A stretch of DNA of 64,000 nt from Streptomyces sp. NBC_00576 (GTDB lineage: Bacteria; Actinomycetota; Actinomycetes; Streptomycetales; Streptomycetaceae). The notes under the pieces are model-generated. The model did no database searches and was not told where the DNA came from. It saw nothing but the letters and a program-made list of their open reading frames with translations. How positions within the stretch are numbered: position 1 is the stretch's first letter; each line of letters opens with the position of its first letter. Of this stretch, positions 44,219 through 51,005 are shown piece by piece. The stretch lies in NCBI RefSeq assembly GCF_036345175.1, contig NZ_CP107780.1, positions 7,378,001-7,442,000 of the forward strand, written 5' to 3'. Both the position numbers and the translations under genes were made by a program.

Positions 44219-44875
44219 ATGTCCGAGACGACCTCGACCAAGACCCCTGTCGACTTCTGGTTCGACCCGCTCTGCCCCTGGGCCTGGATGACCTCCCGGT
44301 GGATCCTGGAGGTGGAGAAGGTCCGTGACATCGAGGTCCACTGGCACATCATGAGCCTGGCGGTGCTCAACGAGGACAAGCTCGACGAGCTGCCGGAGGA
44401 GTACCGCGAGATGCTCGCGGTGCAGGCCTGGCAGCCGGTGAAGGTCGTCACGGCGGCCTGGCAGAAGCACGGCGCCGACATCCTCGGCCCCCTCTACACG
44501 GCCCTGGGCACGCGCATCCACAACAACGGCGACGGCCCGACCCTCGAAGCGATAGCCGGCGCCCTGGCCGACGTCGGCCTGCCCGCCGACCTGATCGACT
44601 ACGCCGAGCAGGAGAACTTCGAGTTCGACGCCGAGCTGCGCGCCTCCCACAAGGAGGGCATCACCAAGGTCGGCCAGGACGTCGGCACCCCGGTGATCGC
44701 GGTCCCCGGCGCCGACGGCGAGCAGATCGCCTTCTTCGGCCCGGTCGTCACCCCGGCCCCGAAGGGCGAGGAGGCCGCCAAGCTGTGGGACGGCACCCTC
44801 CTGGTCGCCTCGGTCCCCGGCTTCTACGAGATCAAGCGTTCGCGGACGGCGGGCCCGGACTTCAGCAACCTGTAA
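44219..44875 (+). CDS. DsbA-family mycothiol-dependent oxidoreductase (Rv2466c type)
   Basis: The product is 218 aa. The thioredoxin-like active site is FDPLCPWAWMTSRWI, with CPWA where thioredoxins have CxxC, so a single catalytic Cys remains; this is the signature of the actinobacterial mycothiol-dependent nitroreductase group. The helical insertion and the cis-Pro segment VGTPVIAVPG fit the DsbA fold. A strong AGGAG lies just before the ATG. It probably reduces oxidised or nitro substrates using mycothiol in the cytosol. In S. coelicolor, as I recall, sodF lies beside this gene, which fits the sodF remnant found here at 45229-45415. Confidence 0.88.
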   Translation: MSETTSTKTPVDFWFDPLCPWAWMTSRWILEVEKVRDIEVHWHIMSLAVLNEDKLDELPEEYREMLAVQAWQPVKVVTAAWQKHGADILGPLYTALGTRIHNNGDGPTLEAIAGALADVGLPADLIDYAEQENFEFDAELRASHKEGITKVGQDVGTPVIAVPGADGEQIAFFGPVVTPAPKGEEAAKLWDGTLLVASVPGFYEIKRSRTAGPDFSNL

Positions 44876-44902
44876 GAGACAACCTGTAAGACGTCCGGTC
44901 CT

Positions 44903-44950
44903 TCAGTCCTTGGCCTGGTCCTTGGTCTGGTCCTTGGTCTGGTCCTTGGC
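44903..44950. repeat. 12-bp tandem repeats encoding KDQT
   Basis: Four units of GGTCCTTGGTCT type (with GGCC and GGTC variants) at the 3' end of the small zinc-ribbon gene. The 12-base unit preserves the frame, so length variation between strains is expected. Confidence 0.75.
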
Positions 44951-45151
44951 TTCCGGTTCGGGGAACGAGCCGCCGTCCTTCTGGTTCCCCAGCCGCTGGT
45001 AGCGCAGGCAGCCGTCGCGGGCGCAGCGGTAGTAGGCGCCAAGGCGGGTGTGTTTCGGCTTCTGCTGACGGACGTACGTCTTCTCCGCGTCGGTGAGCCC
45101 GCGGAAGTCCTGAACCGTGCCTGCGCAGTTCACGCACCGCATGGACACCAT
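44903..45151 (-). CDS. Small zinc-ribbon-like protein with KDQT repeats
   Basis: The product is 82 aa. Two Cys pairs (MRCVNCAG and CARDGCLRY) about 38 residues apart suggest a zinc ribbon, and the aromatic residues YYRCARDGCLRYQRLG follow. The tail is a repeat of KDQT units (KDQTKDQTKDQAKD), encoded by 12-base tandem repeats at 44903-44950. The ATG at 45151 has GGGGGA four bases upstream. I know no function; similar short CxxC proteins are common in Streptomyces. It lies just past the sodF-derived terminator. Confidence 0.75.
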   Translation of the reverse strand: MVSMRCVNCAGTVQDFRGLTDAEKTYVRQQKPKHTRLGAYYRCARDGCLRYQRLGNQKDGGSFPEPEAKDQTKDQTKDQAKD

Positions 45152-45228
45152 GTGATCCCCCCGGTGTGTCGAGCCCCGGTGGCCTGATGCCCCGGCCCCA
45201 CGAGAGTAGGTCCGGGGCACGGCATATG

Positions 45229-45267
45229 GGGAGGCCCCCGCGAGTCGTGTCCTCGCGGGGGCCTCCC
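45229..45267 (-). terminator. Strong hairpin at the 3' end of the sodF-derived transcript
   Basis: GGGAGGCCCCCGCGAG (45229-45244) pairs perfectly with CTCGCGGGGGCCTCCC (45252-45267) around a 7-base loop. It would end minus-strand transcription coming from the Nur-box promoter. The distal arm on the RNA contains CCUCCC, complementary to a GGGAGG ribosome site. Confidence 0.8.
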
Positions 45268-45304
45268 GTCATTCCGCCTGCCGTCGCGTTCGGTGAGAAG
45301 ACGA

Positions 45305-45376
45305 TCACGAGGCAGGACGCTTCACGGCTGTCGGCGCTGTAGGCGCAGTCCGCTCAGGGAGCGTGTAGACGGGCAT
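45305..45376 (-). pseudogene. sodF: sodF remnant (first codons retained)
   Basis: ATG 45376 is preceded by GAGGGG and opens a 23-codon frame, MPVYTLPERTAPTAPTAVKR, then PAS and TGA. MPVYTLPE matches the start of Streptomyces iron superoxide dismutase (M-x-x-YTLPELPYDY); beyond Glu8 no SOD sequence remains. Together with the Nur-box-like site 23 bases upstream and the neighbouring DsbA-like gene this marks an internal loss of almost the whole enzyme. The short frame might still be translated as a leader. Identification rests on eight residues plus context. Confidence 0.6.
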
Positions 45377-45398
45377 GCGGGGTCCCCTCGACCTCTTA

Positions 45399-45415
45399 TT
45401 GCACATTACTTGCAA
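45399..45415 (-). promoter_or_regulatory. Nur-box-like operator and promoter
   Basis: TTGCAC-ATTAC-TTGCAA matches the published Nur box pattern tTGCaa-N5-ttGCAA with exact spacing and one mismatch in the outer bases. On the minus strand a TTGCTA at 45425-45430 and TAATGT just downstream give a plausible promoter overlapping it. Nickel-loaded Nur would repress transcription of the sodF remnant RNA. Confidence 0.7.
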
Positions 45416-45430
45416 CTGCACGCTAGCAAC

Positions 45431-45466
45431 AAAAAGACCCCCGTGTGCGTCACACGAGGGTCTTTT
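45431..45466 (-). terminator. Rho-independent terminator after tauD
   Basis: AAAAGACCC...GTGTG pairs with CACAC...GGGTCTTTT around CGT. On the minus strand the stem ends in TTTTT. It lies about 35 bases after the tauD-type stop and directly abuts the sodF-remnant promoter. Confidence 0.85.
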
Positions 45467-45500
45467 CCGGAAGAGGCCGGCCGCGGATGCGACTGCTCGG

Positions 45501-46397
45501 CTACTCGGCGATGGACGTGTAGTGCGAGGCGTCCCCCGCGATCGAGTAGCTCTCCTTGCCCTCTATGCCTACCGGGATGTCACCGGCGATGGTCACCCGG
45601 TGCAGGCGGCGCGGGAGGCCGTTGTAGTTGTCGATGGCGTAGTGCTGGGTGATGCGGTTGTCGAAGAGGACGAGCTGGTTCGGCGACCAGCGGTGGCGCA
45701 GGATGTTCTCCGGGCGGGTGACGTAGGCCTGGAGCAGGTCCAGGATCTTGCGGGACTCGGTGACCGACAGACCGACGATCCGCTGCGCGAACCCGCCGAT
45801 GAACAGCCCGCGTTCGCCGGTCAGCGGGTGGACGCGGACGACCGGGTGGGCCGTGCGGAACGTGATGGACGTGAACTGGGCGCGCTGGGCGGCCTGTTCC
45901 TCGTCGAGCGCCTCGTCCGGCACCGCGTAGTCGTAGTCGTTGGTGTGCTCGGCCCACAGGTTGTCGGCCAGTTGCCGCAGCGGTTCCGGCAGATCGCGGT
46001 AGGCGGCCGCCGAACTGGCGATCAGGGTCTCGCCGCCGTACGGCGGGACCGTGATGCTGCGCAGGGTGCTGGCCTGCGGCGGGTTGAGGACGAAGGTGAC
46101 GTCCGTGTGCCAGTGGTTGGCGGCGCGCCCCCGCTCACTGTCGACGGGGAGGATGTTCGGCGCGCCCTCGACGGACGGCACCGTCGGGTGGGCTGCGGTG
46201 AGCTCGCCGAAGTGGCGGACGAAGGCCTGCTGGCCCTCGTCGTCGAGGTTCACGTCGTCGAAGACCAGGGCCTTGTGGACGTTGAGGGCCTCGCGGAGAG
46301 CGGCGACCTGCTCCTCGTCCAGGGGCTTGGAGATGTCCACGCCAAAAACGCGGGCGCCGATGTTGGCGGTGACCTTCTGGATTTCGATACCGGACAT
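45501..46397 (-). CDS. tauD: TauD/TfdA family Fe(II)/2-oxoglutarate dioxygenase
   Basis: The product is 298 aa. The iron-binding triad is visible as HTD in NHWHTDVTFV (His, Asp) and the distal His in NRITQHYAIDNY, with the 2-oxoglutarate Arg in PRRLHRVTIAG. TauD-type enzymes oxidise taurine or other alkyl sulfonates/sulfates and release sulfite. It follows the LLM monooxygenase gene after 22 bases with ribosome site AAAGGA, and the transporter genes lie upstream in the same direction, so a sulfonate or sulfate-ester use in sulfur supply is likely. The exact substrate cannot be read. Confidence 0.92.
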   Translation of the reverse strand: MSGIEIQKVTANIGARVFGVDISKPLDEEQVAALREALNVHKALVFDDVNLDDEGQQAFVRHFGELTAAHPTVPSVEGAPNILPVDSERGRAANHWHTDVTFVLNPPQASTLRSITVPPYGGETLIASSAAAYRDLPEPLRQLADNLWAEHTNDYDYAVPDEALDEEQAAQRAQFTSITFRTAHPVVRVHPLTGERGLFIGGFAQRIVGLSVTESRKILDLLQAYVTRPENILRHRWSPNQLVLFDNRITQHYAIDNYNGLPRRLHRVTIAGDIPVGIEGKESYSIAGDASHYTSIAE

Positions 46398-46419
46398 GTG
46401 CTGGTCCTTTCAGAGTTCG

Positions 46420-47778
46420 TCAGACGAGGGCGGGGGCGGATGCAGATGCGGATGCGGAGCTGACGTACTGGTTCGCGGGACGCGGGAGGCCGTAGCGCTC
46501 CCGCAGGGTCTGGCGCGGCCCGTACTCCTCGCGGAGCAGACCGCGGGTGCGCAGGATCGGGACGACGTGGTCGACGAAGGCGTCGAGACCGGAGGGCAGG
46601 ACCGCGGGCATGATGTTGAAGCCGTCGGCGGCGCCCCGCGTGAACCAGGTCTCGATCTCGTCGGCGACCTGCTCGGGCGTCCCGGCGAAGGTGAGGTGCC
46701 CGCGCCCGCCGCCGAGCCGCCCGATGAGCTGCCGTACGGTGAGGCGCTCGCGCCGGGCCAGCTCGACGACGAGCGTGTAGCGGCTCTTGGCACCCTCGAT
46801 CGCACTCTCGGGCGGCAGATCCGCCGGCAGCTGTGCGTCCAACGCCAGTGTCCCGGCGGGTAGTTTGAGCAGGCCCTCCAGGTTGCCCACGCCGTGCCTG
46901 TACACGATGTGGTCCTCCAGGACCTGCTCGTTCGCCAGCGCCTCGGCCTCCGTCGAGCCGAGCACCGGGACGATGCCGGGCAGCACCTTGATGTGGTCGG
47001 GGTCGCGACCGCCCGCCGCCGTACGGGACTTGAGGTCGGCGTAGAAGGCCTGCGCGTCCTCGATGGTCTGCTGGGCGGTGAACACGGCCTCCGCGTACCG
47101 GGCCGCGAACGCCTTGCCGTCCTCGCTGGACCCCGCCTGCACCAGCAGTGGGTAACCCTGGGGCGAACGCGGCACGTTGAGGGCGCCCTCGACGCTGAAG
47201 TACGTCCCCTTGTGCCGGGGCGGATGGACCTTCGCGTCGTCGCCCCAGACGCCGGAGGCCTTGTCGCCGATGATCGCGTCGTCCTCCCAGCTGTCCCAGA
47301 GCTTGAGGGCGACGTCGAGGAACTCGGCGGCCCGGGCGTACCGCTGGGCGTGGGCGGGCTCCGCGTCGAGACCGAAGTTCCGGGCGGCCTCGGCACCGGC
47401 CGTGGTGACGATGTTCCAGCCCGCCCGGCCCCCGCTGATGAGGTCGAGCGAGGCGAACTTGCGCGCCAGGTTGTAGGGAGAGTTGTAGGAGGAGGAAGCG
47501 GTGGCGATCAGACCGATGTGCGTGGTCGCCGTCACCAGGGCCGTCAGCAGGGTGAGCGGCTCCAGGGCGCCCGCGGGACGCTGCGCGACGCTCCCCCACA
47601 GCTGAGGGCTGTCGGCCAGGAAGAGGGAGTCGAAGGTCCCGCGTTCCGCGATCCGGGCGAGCCGCACATAGTGGTCCAGCTCGACATGCGCGTACGGGTC
47701 ACTCTCGGGGAGCCGCCACGAGGCCTCGTGGTGGCCGGTGGTCATGAGGAAGGCGTTGAGGTGGAGCTGGCGGGTCAT
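46420..47778 (-). CDS. LLM class FMNH2-dependent monooxygenase (NtaA/SnaA/DszA type)
   Basis: The product is 452 aa, a usual length for the NtaA/SnaA/DszA subfamily. Motifs include LNAFLMTTGHHEASWRLPES at the start, LFLADSPQLWG, TAVTATTHIGLIATASSSYNSPYNLARKFASLD and SGGRAGWNIVTT, all hallmarks of the flavin-dependent barrel. These enzymes use reduced FMN from a separate reductase to oxygenate sulfonates, sulfones or chelates such as nitrilotriacetate. Linked to TauD and an SsuABC-like importer, desulfonation is the best guess. No reductase gene is in the window. Confidence 0.9.
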   Translation of the reverse strand: MTRQLHLNAFLMTTGHHEASWRLPESDPYAHVELDHYVRLARIAERGTFDSLFLADSPQLWGSVAQRPAGALEPLTLLTALVTATTHIGLIATASSSYNSPYNLARKFASLDLISGGRAGWNIVTTAGAEAARNFGLDAEPAHAQRYARAAEFLDVALKLWDSWEDDAIIGDKASGVWGDDAKVHPPRHKGTYFSVEGALNVPRSPQGYPLLVQAGSSEDGKAFAARYAEAVFTAQQTIEDAQAFYADLKSRTAAGGRDPDHIKVLPGIVPVLGSTEAEALANEQVLEDHIVYRHGVGNLEGLLKLPAGTLALDAQLPADLPPESAIEGAKSRYTLVVELARRERLTVRQLIGRLGGGRGHLTFAGTPEQVADEIETWFTRGAADGFNIMPAVLPSGLDAFVDHVVPILRTRGLLREEYGPRQTLRERYGLPRPANQYVSSASASASAPALV

Positions 47779-47871
47779 GGGCGTCCCTTGCTTTGAACGG
47801 GTGCGGGTCGGACAGGAGTGGGGGAGGGCTACAGATGCGGGGAGTGCTTACGAGCGCCGGGCAGCTGAATC

Positions 47872-48066
47872 CAGCCCGTCCGGCCTCTTTCGGGCTGCGG
47901 TTTCGGACTGTCAGCTGTGCCGGCTATTTCTGGGCGGCGGCTATGGACTGTCAGTCCGTCCGGTGCCTTTTCGACGCAGGCCCGGGCAATCTCAGCCCGT
48001 CCGGCGTTTGAGGACGAGGCCCCTTCAGGGCCGAAGCGGGGGCCTGGGGGCGGCAGCCCCCAGCAG
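47872..48066. repeat. Streptomyces intergenic repeat cluster (copy 1)
   Basis: The gap 47779-48086 between the monooxygenase and ATPase genes is filled with CAGCCCGTCCGG-type units: at 47872 (CAGCCCGTCCGGCCTCTTTC), near 47951 (TCAGTCCGTCCGGTGCC) and in full form at 47993 (CAGCCCGTCCGGCGTTTGAG) running into GACGAGGCC and a GGGGGC/GCCCCC hairpin. The full unit also occurs at 58661 and in altered form at 62243. No gene lies here; the repeat splits the sulfonate locus into two blocks. Confidence 0.85.
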
Positions 48067-48086
48067 AGGGTCACCGCAACCGACGC

Positions 48087-48803
48087 TCACCGGACGTCCG
48101 ACGTCACGCCCAGAGCCGCGAGCAACAACCCTCTGTACTCGCCACGCGCAGCCGCCTCACGGTCGATCGCCAGATCGAGCCCGATCCGCCCCTCCTCCAG
48201 CACAAGCACCCGCTCCGCCAGCGCGACCGCCTCGTCCACGTCATGCGTGACGAGGAGAACGGACGGCCGGTGCCGCTCCCACAGCTCCCGCAGCAGACCG
48301 TGCATCCTGATCCGCGTGAGCGCGTCCAACGCCCCGAACGGCTCATCGGCAAGGAGCAGTTCGGGCTCCCGGACCAACGACCGTGCCAACGCGGCCCGCT
48401 GCGCCTCGCCGCCGGACAACTCGCTGGGCCAGGCCCGTTCACGCCCCTTCAGGCCCACCTCCGCGAGAGCCTCCCGGCCCTTCGCGGCAGCCTCCTTGCC
48501 TTCCGTCCCCAGCAGTACGTTGTCCAGCACGCGCCGCCACGGCAGCAGCCGCGAGTCCTGGAAGACCACCGACACCCGTTCAGGGGCGGTGAGTTGACCG
48601 CTGCCCTCGACCTCGTGGTCGAGGCCCGCGACGGCCCGCAGCAACGTGCTCTTGCCGGAACCGCTGTGCCCGAGCAGGGCCGTGAACTGCCCGGCCGGAA
48701 TGTCGAGGTCGATACCGTCGAGGACCTTGCGCCCGCCGAACGACCGTGTCAGGCCCCGAAGTCGGACGGCGGACCGGGTCAGTTGCTCAGTGTGCGTCGC
48801 CAT
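48087..48803 (-). CDS. ssuB: ABC transporter ATP-binding protein (SsuB/TauB type)
   Basis: The product is 238 aa. Walker A GHSGSGKSTLL, Q-loop VVFQDSRLLPWRRVLDNVLLG, signature LSGGEAQRAALARSL, Walker B LLLADEPFGALDA and H-loop VTHDVDEAVALAERV are complete. FQD-RLLPW is the fingerprint of nitrate/sulfonate/taurine importers. It overlaps the permease gene end by 25 bases. It energises uptake together with the SsuA-like and SsuC-like proteins. Confidence 0.92.
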   Translation of the reverse strand: MATHTEQLTRSAVRLRGLTRSFGGRKVLDGIDLDIPAGQFTALLGHSGSGKSTLLRAVAGLDHEVEGSGQLTAPERVSVVFQDSRLLPWRRVLDNVLLGTEGKEAAAKGREALAEVGLKGRERAWPSELSGGEAQRAALARSLVREPELLLADEPFGALDALTRIRMHGLLRELWERHRPSVLLVTHDVDEAVALAERVLVLEEGRIGLDLAIDREAAARGEYRGLLLAALGVTSDVR

Positions 48804-49645
48804 GACAGCACCCTCCGTTCGATGAGACGGACCGCACTGTCGGACACCAGACCGAAGATGCCGTAGATGACCAGGCCGACGAGGATGACGTCGCTCTGGC
48901 CGTAGTTCTGGGCCTGGAACATCATGTAGCCGAGTCCGCTGGTGGCGTTGATCTGCTCCAGGACGACCAGCCCCAGCCAGGAGCCGGTCACGCCGAGCCG
49001 GAGCCCCACGAAGAATCCGGGCAGCGCGCCGGGAACGACGATCTGCCGGACGAACTGGAACCTCGACAGGCCCTGCACCTCGGCGAGTTCGACGAAGCGG
49101 CTGTCGATGCCGGACAGCGCGGCATGCGTGTTGAGGTAGATCGGGATGTAGACGACGATGGCGATGATCGCGATCTTGAACGTCTCGCCGATGCCCAGCC
49201 AGAGGATGAACAGCGGGATCAGACCGAGGGCCGGGATCGCCCGGTTGAGCTGGACCGTCCCGTCGATCAGTGCCTCGCCGACCCGGCTGAGCCCGGCGGC
49301 CAGGGCGAGGAGGACACCGCCGACCAGCCCGATCGCGAAGCCGGAGGCGGCCCGCTGCACCGACGTCAGGATGTCGGCAGGCAGGGTTCCGTCGGTCCAC
49401 AGACGGCCGCCGGTCCTGAGCACGGTCCAGGGCGCGGGGATCGCGGCCGGGTCGAGCTGTCCGGCGGCGGAGGCGGTGGCCCACAGGGCGATGACGAGGG
49501 CCGGGCCGATGAGCGGAGCGGCGGGCAGCCGCTTGCCGGGGGAGAGCCGGCGGCGCCTGCGGACCTGGGAGCCGGTCTCCTCGGCAGCCGCGACGGCCGC
49601 AACGGACACGGTGGCCCCGGCAGCGATGGAGGCGCTCGTGGTCAC
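48779..49645 (-). CDS. ssuC: ABC transporter permease (SsuC/TauC type)
   Basis: The product is 288 aa with six membrane helices. The ATPase-contact loop is SRFVELAEVQGLSRFQFVRQIVVPGALPGFFVGLRLGVTGSW, typical of the nitrate/sulfonate/bicarbonate family. I chose GTG 49645, eight bases after GGAGGTGA; GTG 49654, which overlaps the binding-protein stop, is an alternative. The N-terminus has an Arg run (RRRRRL) before the first helix. Confidence 0.92.
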   Translation of the reverse strand: MTTSASIAAGATVSVAAVAAAEETGSQVRRRRRLSPGKRLPAAPLIGPALVIALWATASAAGQLDPAAIPAPWTVLRTGGRLWTDGTLPADILTSVQRAASGFAIGLVGGVLLALAAGLSRVGEALIDGTVQLNRAIPALGLIPLFILWLGIGETFKIAIIAIVVYIPIYLNTHAALSGIDSRFVELAEVQGLSRFQFVRQIVVPGALPGFFVGLRLGVTGSWLGLVVLEQINATSGLGYMMFQAQNYGQSDVILVGLVIYGIFGLVSDSAVRLIERRVLSWRRTLSN

Positions 49646-49650
49646 GGCGG

Positions 49651-50718
49651 TCACCTCCGGTACTCCGCAGCCACGGACTTCGCCGCGATGCCTTCGAAGC
49701 GGTGGTCGAAGAGCGAGCCCACGTCGAACTTCTTCACGAAGCCACCCTCCGCGAGCAGATCGGCGGTCTCCTGCTCCCACTTGATCGCCTCGGCCCAACT
49801 CGGCGGGAACAGCGGCTTGTTGGCGAGCTTGGTGATCGCCTGCGCCTGGGGGAGCGTCAGGTTCTGCGTCTTCACGTAGAACTCCTCGTTCCAGAGGTCG
49901 GGGTTCTCGTACGTCCACACCTGGCCCTTGGCCCAGTACGGGATGTACGCGGCGATCGCGGCGGCCTTCGCGGGGTCGTTCAGCACGGAGACCGGCGCCC
50001 ACAGCAGGTTGAGCAGGTCGACCACGTCCGTCGGGATGCTGCGGGCGCCCTTGGCGCCGTACTGCTGGAAATACGCGGGCGCCTGGCTGATGGCCAGCGG
50101 CGCGATGTCCACCTGGCCCGACTGCAGGGCGGTGAAGAACTGGTTGCTCGTCAGCGGGACGAGCTTGACCTCGTCGTACGCGAGTCCTGCCTTCTCCAAC
50201 GCCCGCAGGAGTACGACGCCCTGGGCCTGCCCCTGCGAGAAGGCGAGCTTCTTGCCCTTGAAATCCGCGACCGACCGGATGTCACTGCCGGGCTTGGTGG
50301 CGAAGAGATAGTTCGGTTTGCGGGTGACGTTGATCGCGACGATTTTCGCGTCGAAGCCCTGGAAATGCGCCTGGATCGGCGGAATGCCCGCGTTGTTGGC
50401 GAGGTCGAGGGAACCCGCGCGGAAGGCGTTGATGACATCGGGGCCGGCGGAAATGTTCTCCCAGCTCGACACCTTGAAAGGCGGATCGCCCAACTTGCCG
50501 AGCTTGAACTGGAGTTGCTGGGTGCCCGAATATGAGGAGATCTTCAGGCTCGTACCGGCCGGGATCCTGTCGGCGAGCGGGGCGGTCGAGGCGCCCTTGG
50601 TGTCGGCGGCGGCGCTGCTGTTGGCGCAGCCGCTCAACCCGGCGACGCCGGCCGCGGCGCCGAGCAGGGAGGTGAGGAAGAGCCGTCGGTCGACACCCGG
50701 CACGGGAGAGGAAGGCAT
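49651..50718 (-). CDS. ssuA: Sulfonate/aliphatic sulfonate-binding lipoprotein (SsuA/TauA type)
   Basis: The product is 355 aa. The signal VDRRLFLTSLLGAAAGVAGLSGC combines a twin-arginine-type start with a lipobox ending at Cys near 31. The mature part is an SsuA/NMT1-like domain (LKISSYSGTQQLQFKLGKLG, ISAGPDVINAFRAGSLDLAN, ADFKGKKLAFSQGQAQGVVLLRALEKAGL). ATG 50718 follows GGAG; the frame is open further upstream but without a ribosome site. It captures the sulfur compound outside the membrane for SsuC/SsuB-like partners. First gene of the transporter block. Confidence 0.92.
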   Translation of the reverse strand: MPSSPVPGVDRRLFLTSLLGAAAGVAGLSGCANSSAAADTKGASTAPLADRIPAGTSLKISSYSGTQQLQFKLGKLGDPPFKVSSWENISAGPDVINAFRAGSLDLANNAGIPPIQAHFQGFDAKIVAINVTRKPNYLFATKPGSDIRSVADFKGKKLAFSQGQAQGVVLLRALEKAGLAYDEVKLVPLTSNQFFTALQSGQVDIAPLAISQAPAYFQQYGAKGARSIPTDVVDLLNLLWAPVSVLNDPAKAAAIAAYIPYWAKGQVWTYENPDLWNEEFYVKTQNLTLPQAQAITKLANKPLFPPSWAEAIKWEQETADLLAEGGFVKKFDVGSLFDHRFEGIAAKSVAAEYRR

Positions 50719-50878
50719 GGGAGGACTCCGTGAGTTCAGAAGACTGGAACGCATGCGGAATTCGGGGCACGACAGAACCCGGAAAGAGAATTCACGCAGA
50801 AGTTCAGAGAGCAGCAAGCGCAGCGAGAGAGCAACGAGCGCAGAAAGCTCAGGAAGCTCAGAAGAAATGAGCGCTTCA

Positions 50879-50921
50879 CACGTGGCAACGTGTCAGCAAC
50901 AGTGGCGACGTGTCAGCAACA
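50879..50921. repeat. Two 20-bp tandem repeats plus a CACGT-N4-ACGTG palindrome
   Basis: GTGGCAACGTGTCAGCAACA (50882-50901) is followed at once by GTGGCGACGTGTCAGCAACA (50902-50921), one mismatch apart. The first copy overlaps the palindrome CACGTGGCAACGTG (50879-50892). They lie 160-200 bases upstream of the sulfonate-binding protein start, in its leader. Confidence 0.75.
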
Positions 50922-50972
50922 GAGGGTGCGACAGCTCACGAAAGGGCTCATGAACACGATGTTCCAGGTCAT
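50913..50972 (-). CDS. Possible Cys-rich leader peptide of the sulfonate operon
   Basis: A 19-codon frame, MTWNIVFMSPFVSCRTLCC then TGA, lies in the long leader of the ssuA-type gene. Three Cys in the last six residues would make its translation sensitive to charged Cys-tRNA, a logical sensor for sulfur genes, and short Cys-containing leader peptides are known ahead of sulfur genes in actinobacteria. The stop codon falls within the 20-bp tandem repeat. An inner ATG gives MSPFVSCRTLCC. TTGACA lies just upstream of the first ATG, so if that is the -35 box the inner start would be used. No clear ribosome site. Confidence 0.4.
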   Translation of the reverse strand: MTWNIVFMSPFVSCRTLCC

Positions 50973-51005
50973 GCGTGGTCCCTGTCAACATTCGGAGTTT
51001 CTGAA

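Larger units (their letters stand above)
45229..45392 (-). ncRNA. Candidate Nur-controlled sRNA from a gutted sodF locus
   Basis: The minus strand from the Nur-box promoter (45399-45415) to the strong hairpin at 45229-45267 would give an RNA of about 160 bases that contains only a 23-codon frame. In S. coelicolor the 3' end of sodF mRNA is processed to the about 90-base s-SodF RNA, which base-pairs with sodN mRNA and lowers it. Here the sodF coding region is missing between its first codons and its apparent 3' end, so the transcript could itself be a stand-alone s-SodF-like RNA. The 5' end is estimated; the anti-sodN match cannot be checked in this window. Confidence 0.6.

Noticed and set aside
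50882..50921. Two tandem 20-mers considered as a CRISPR fragment
   Set aside because: Only two units with no spacers between them and no cas genes; they are simple tandem repeats.
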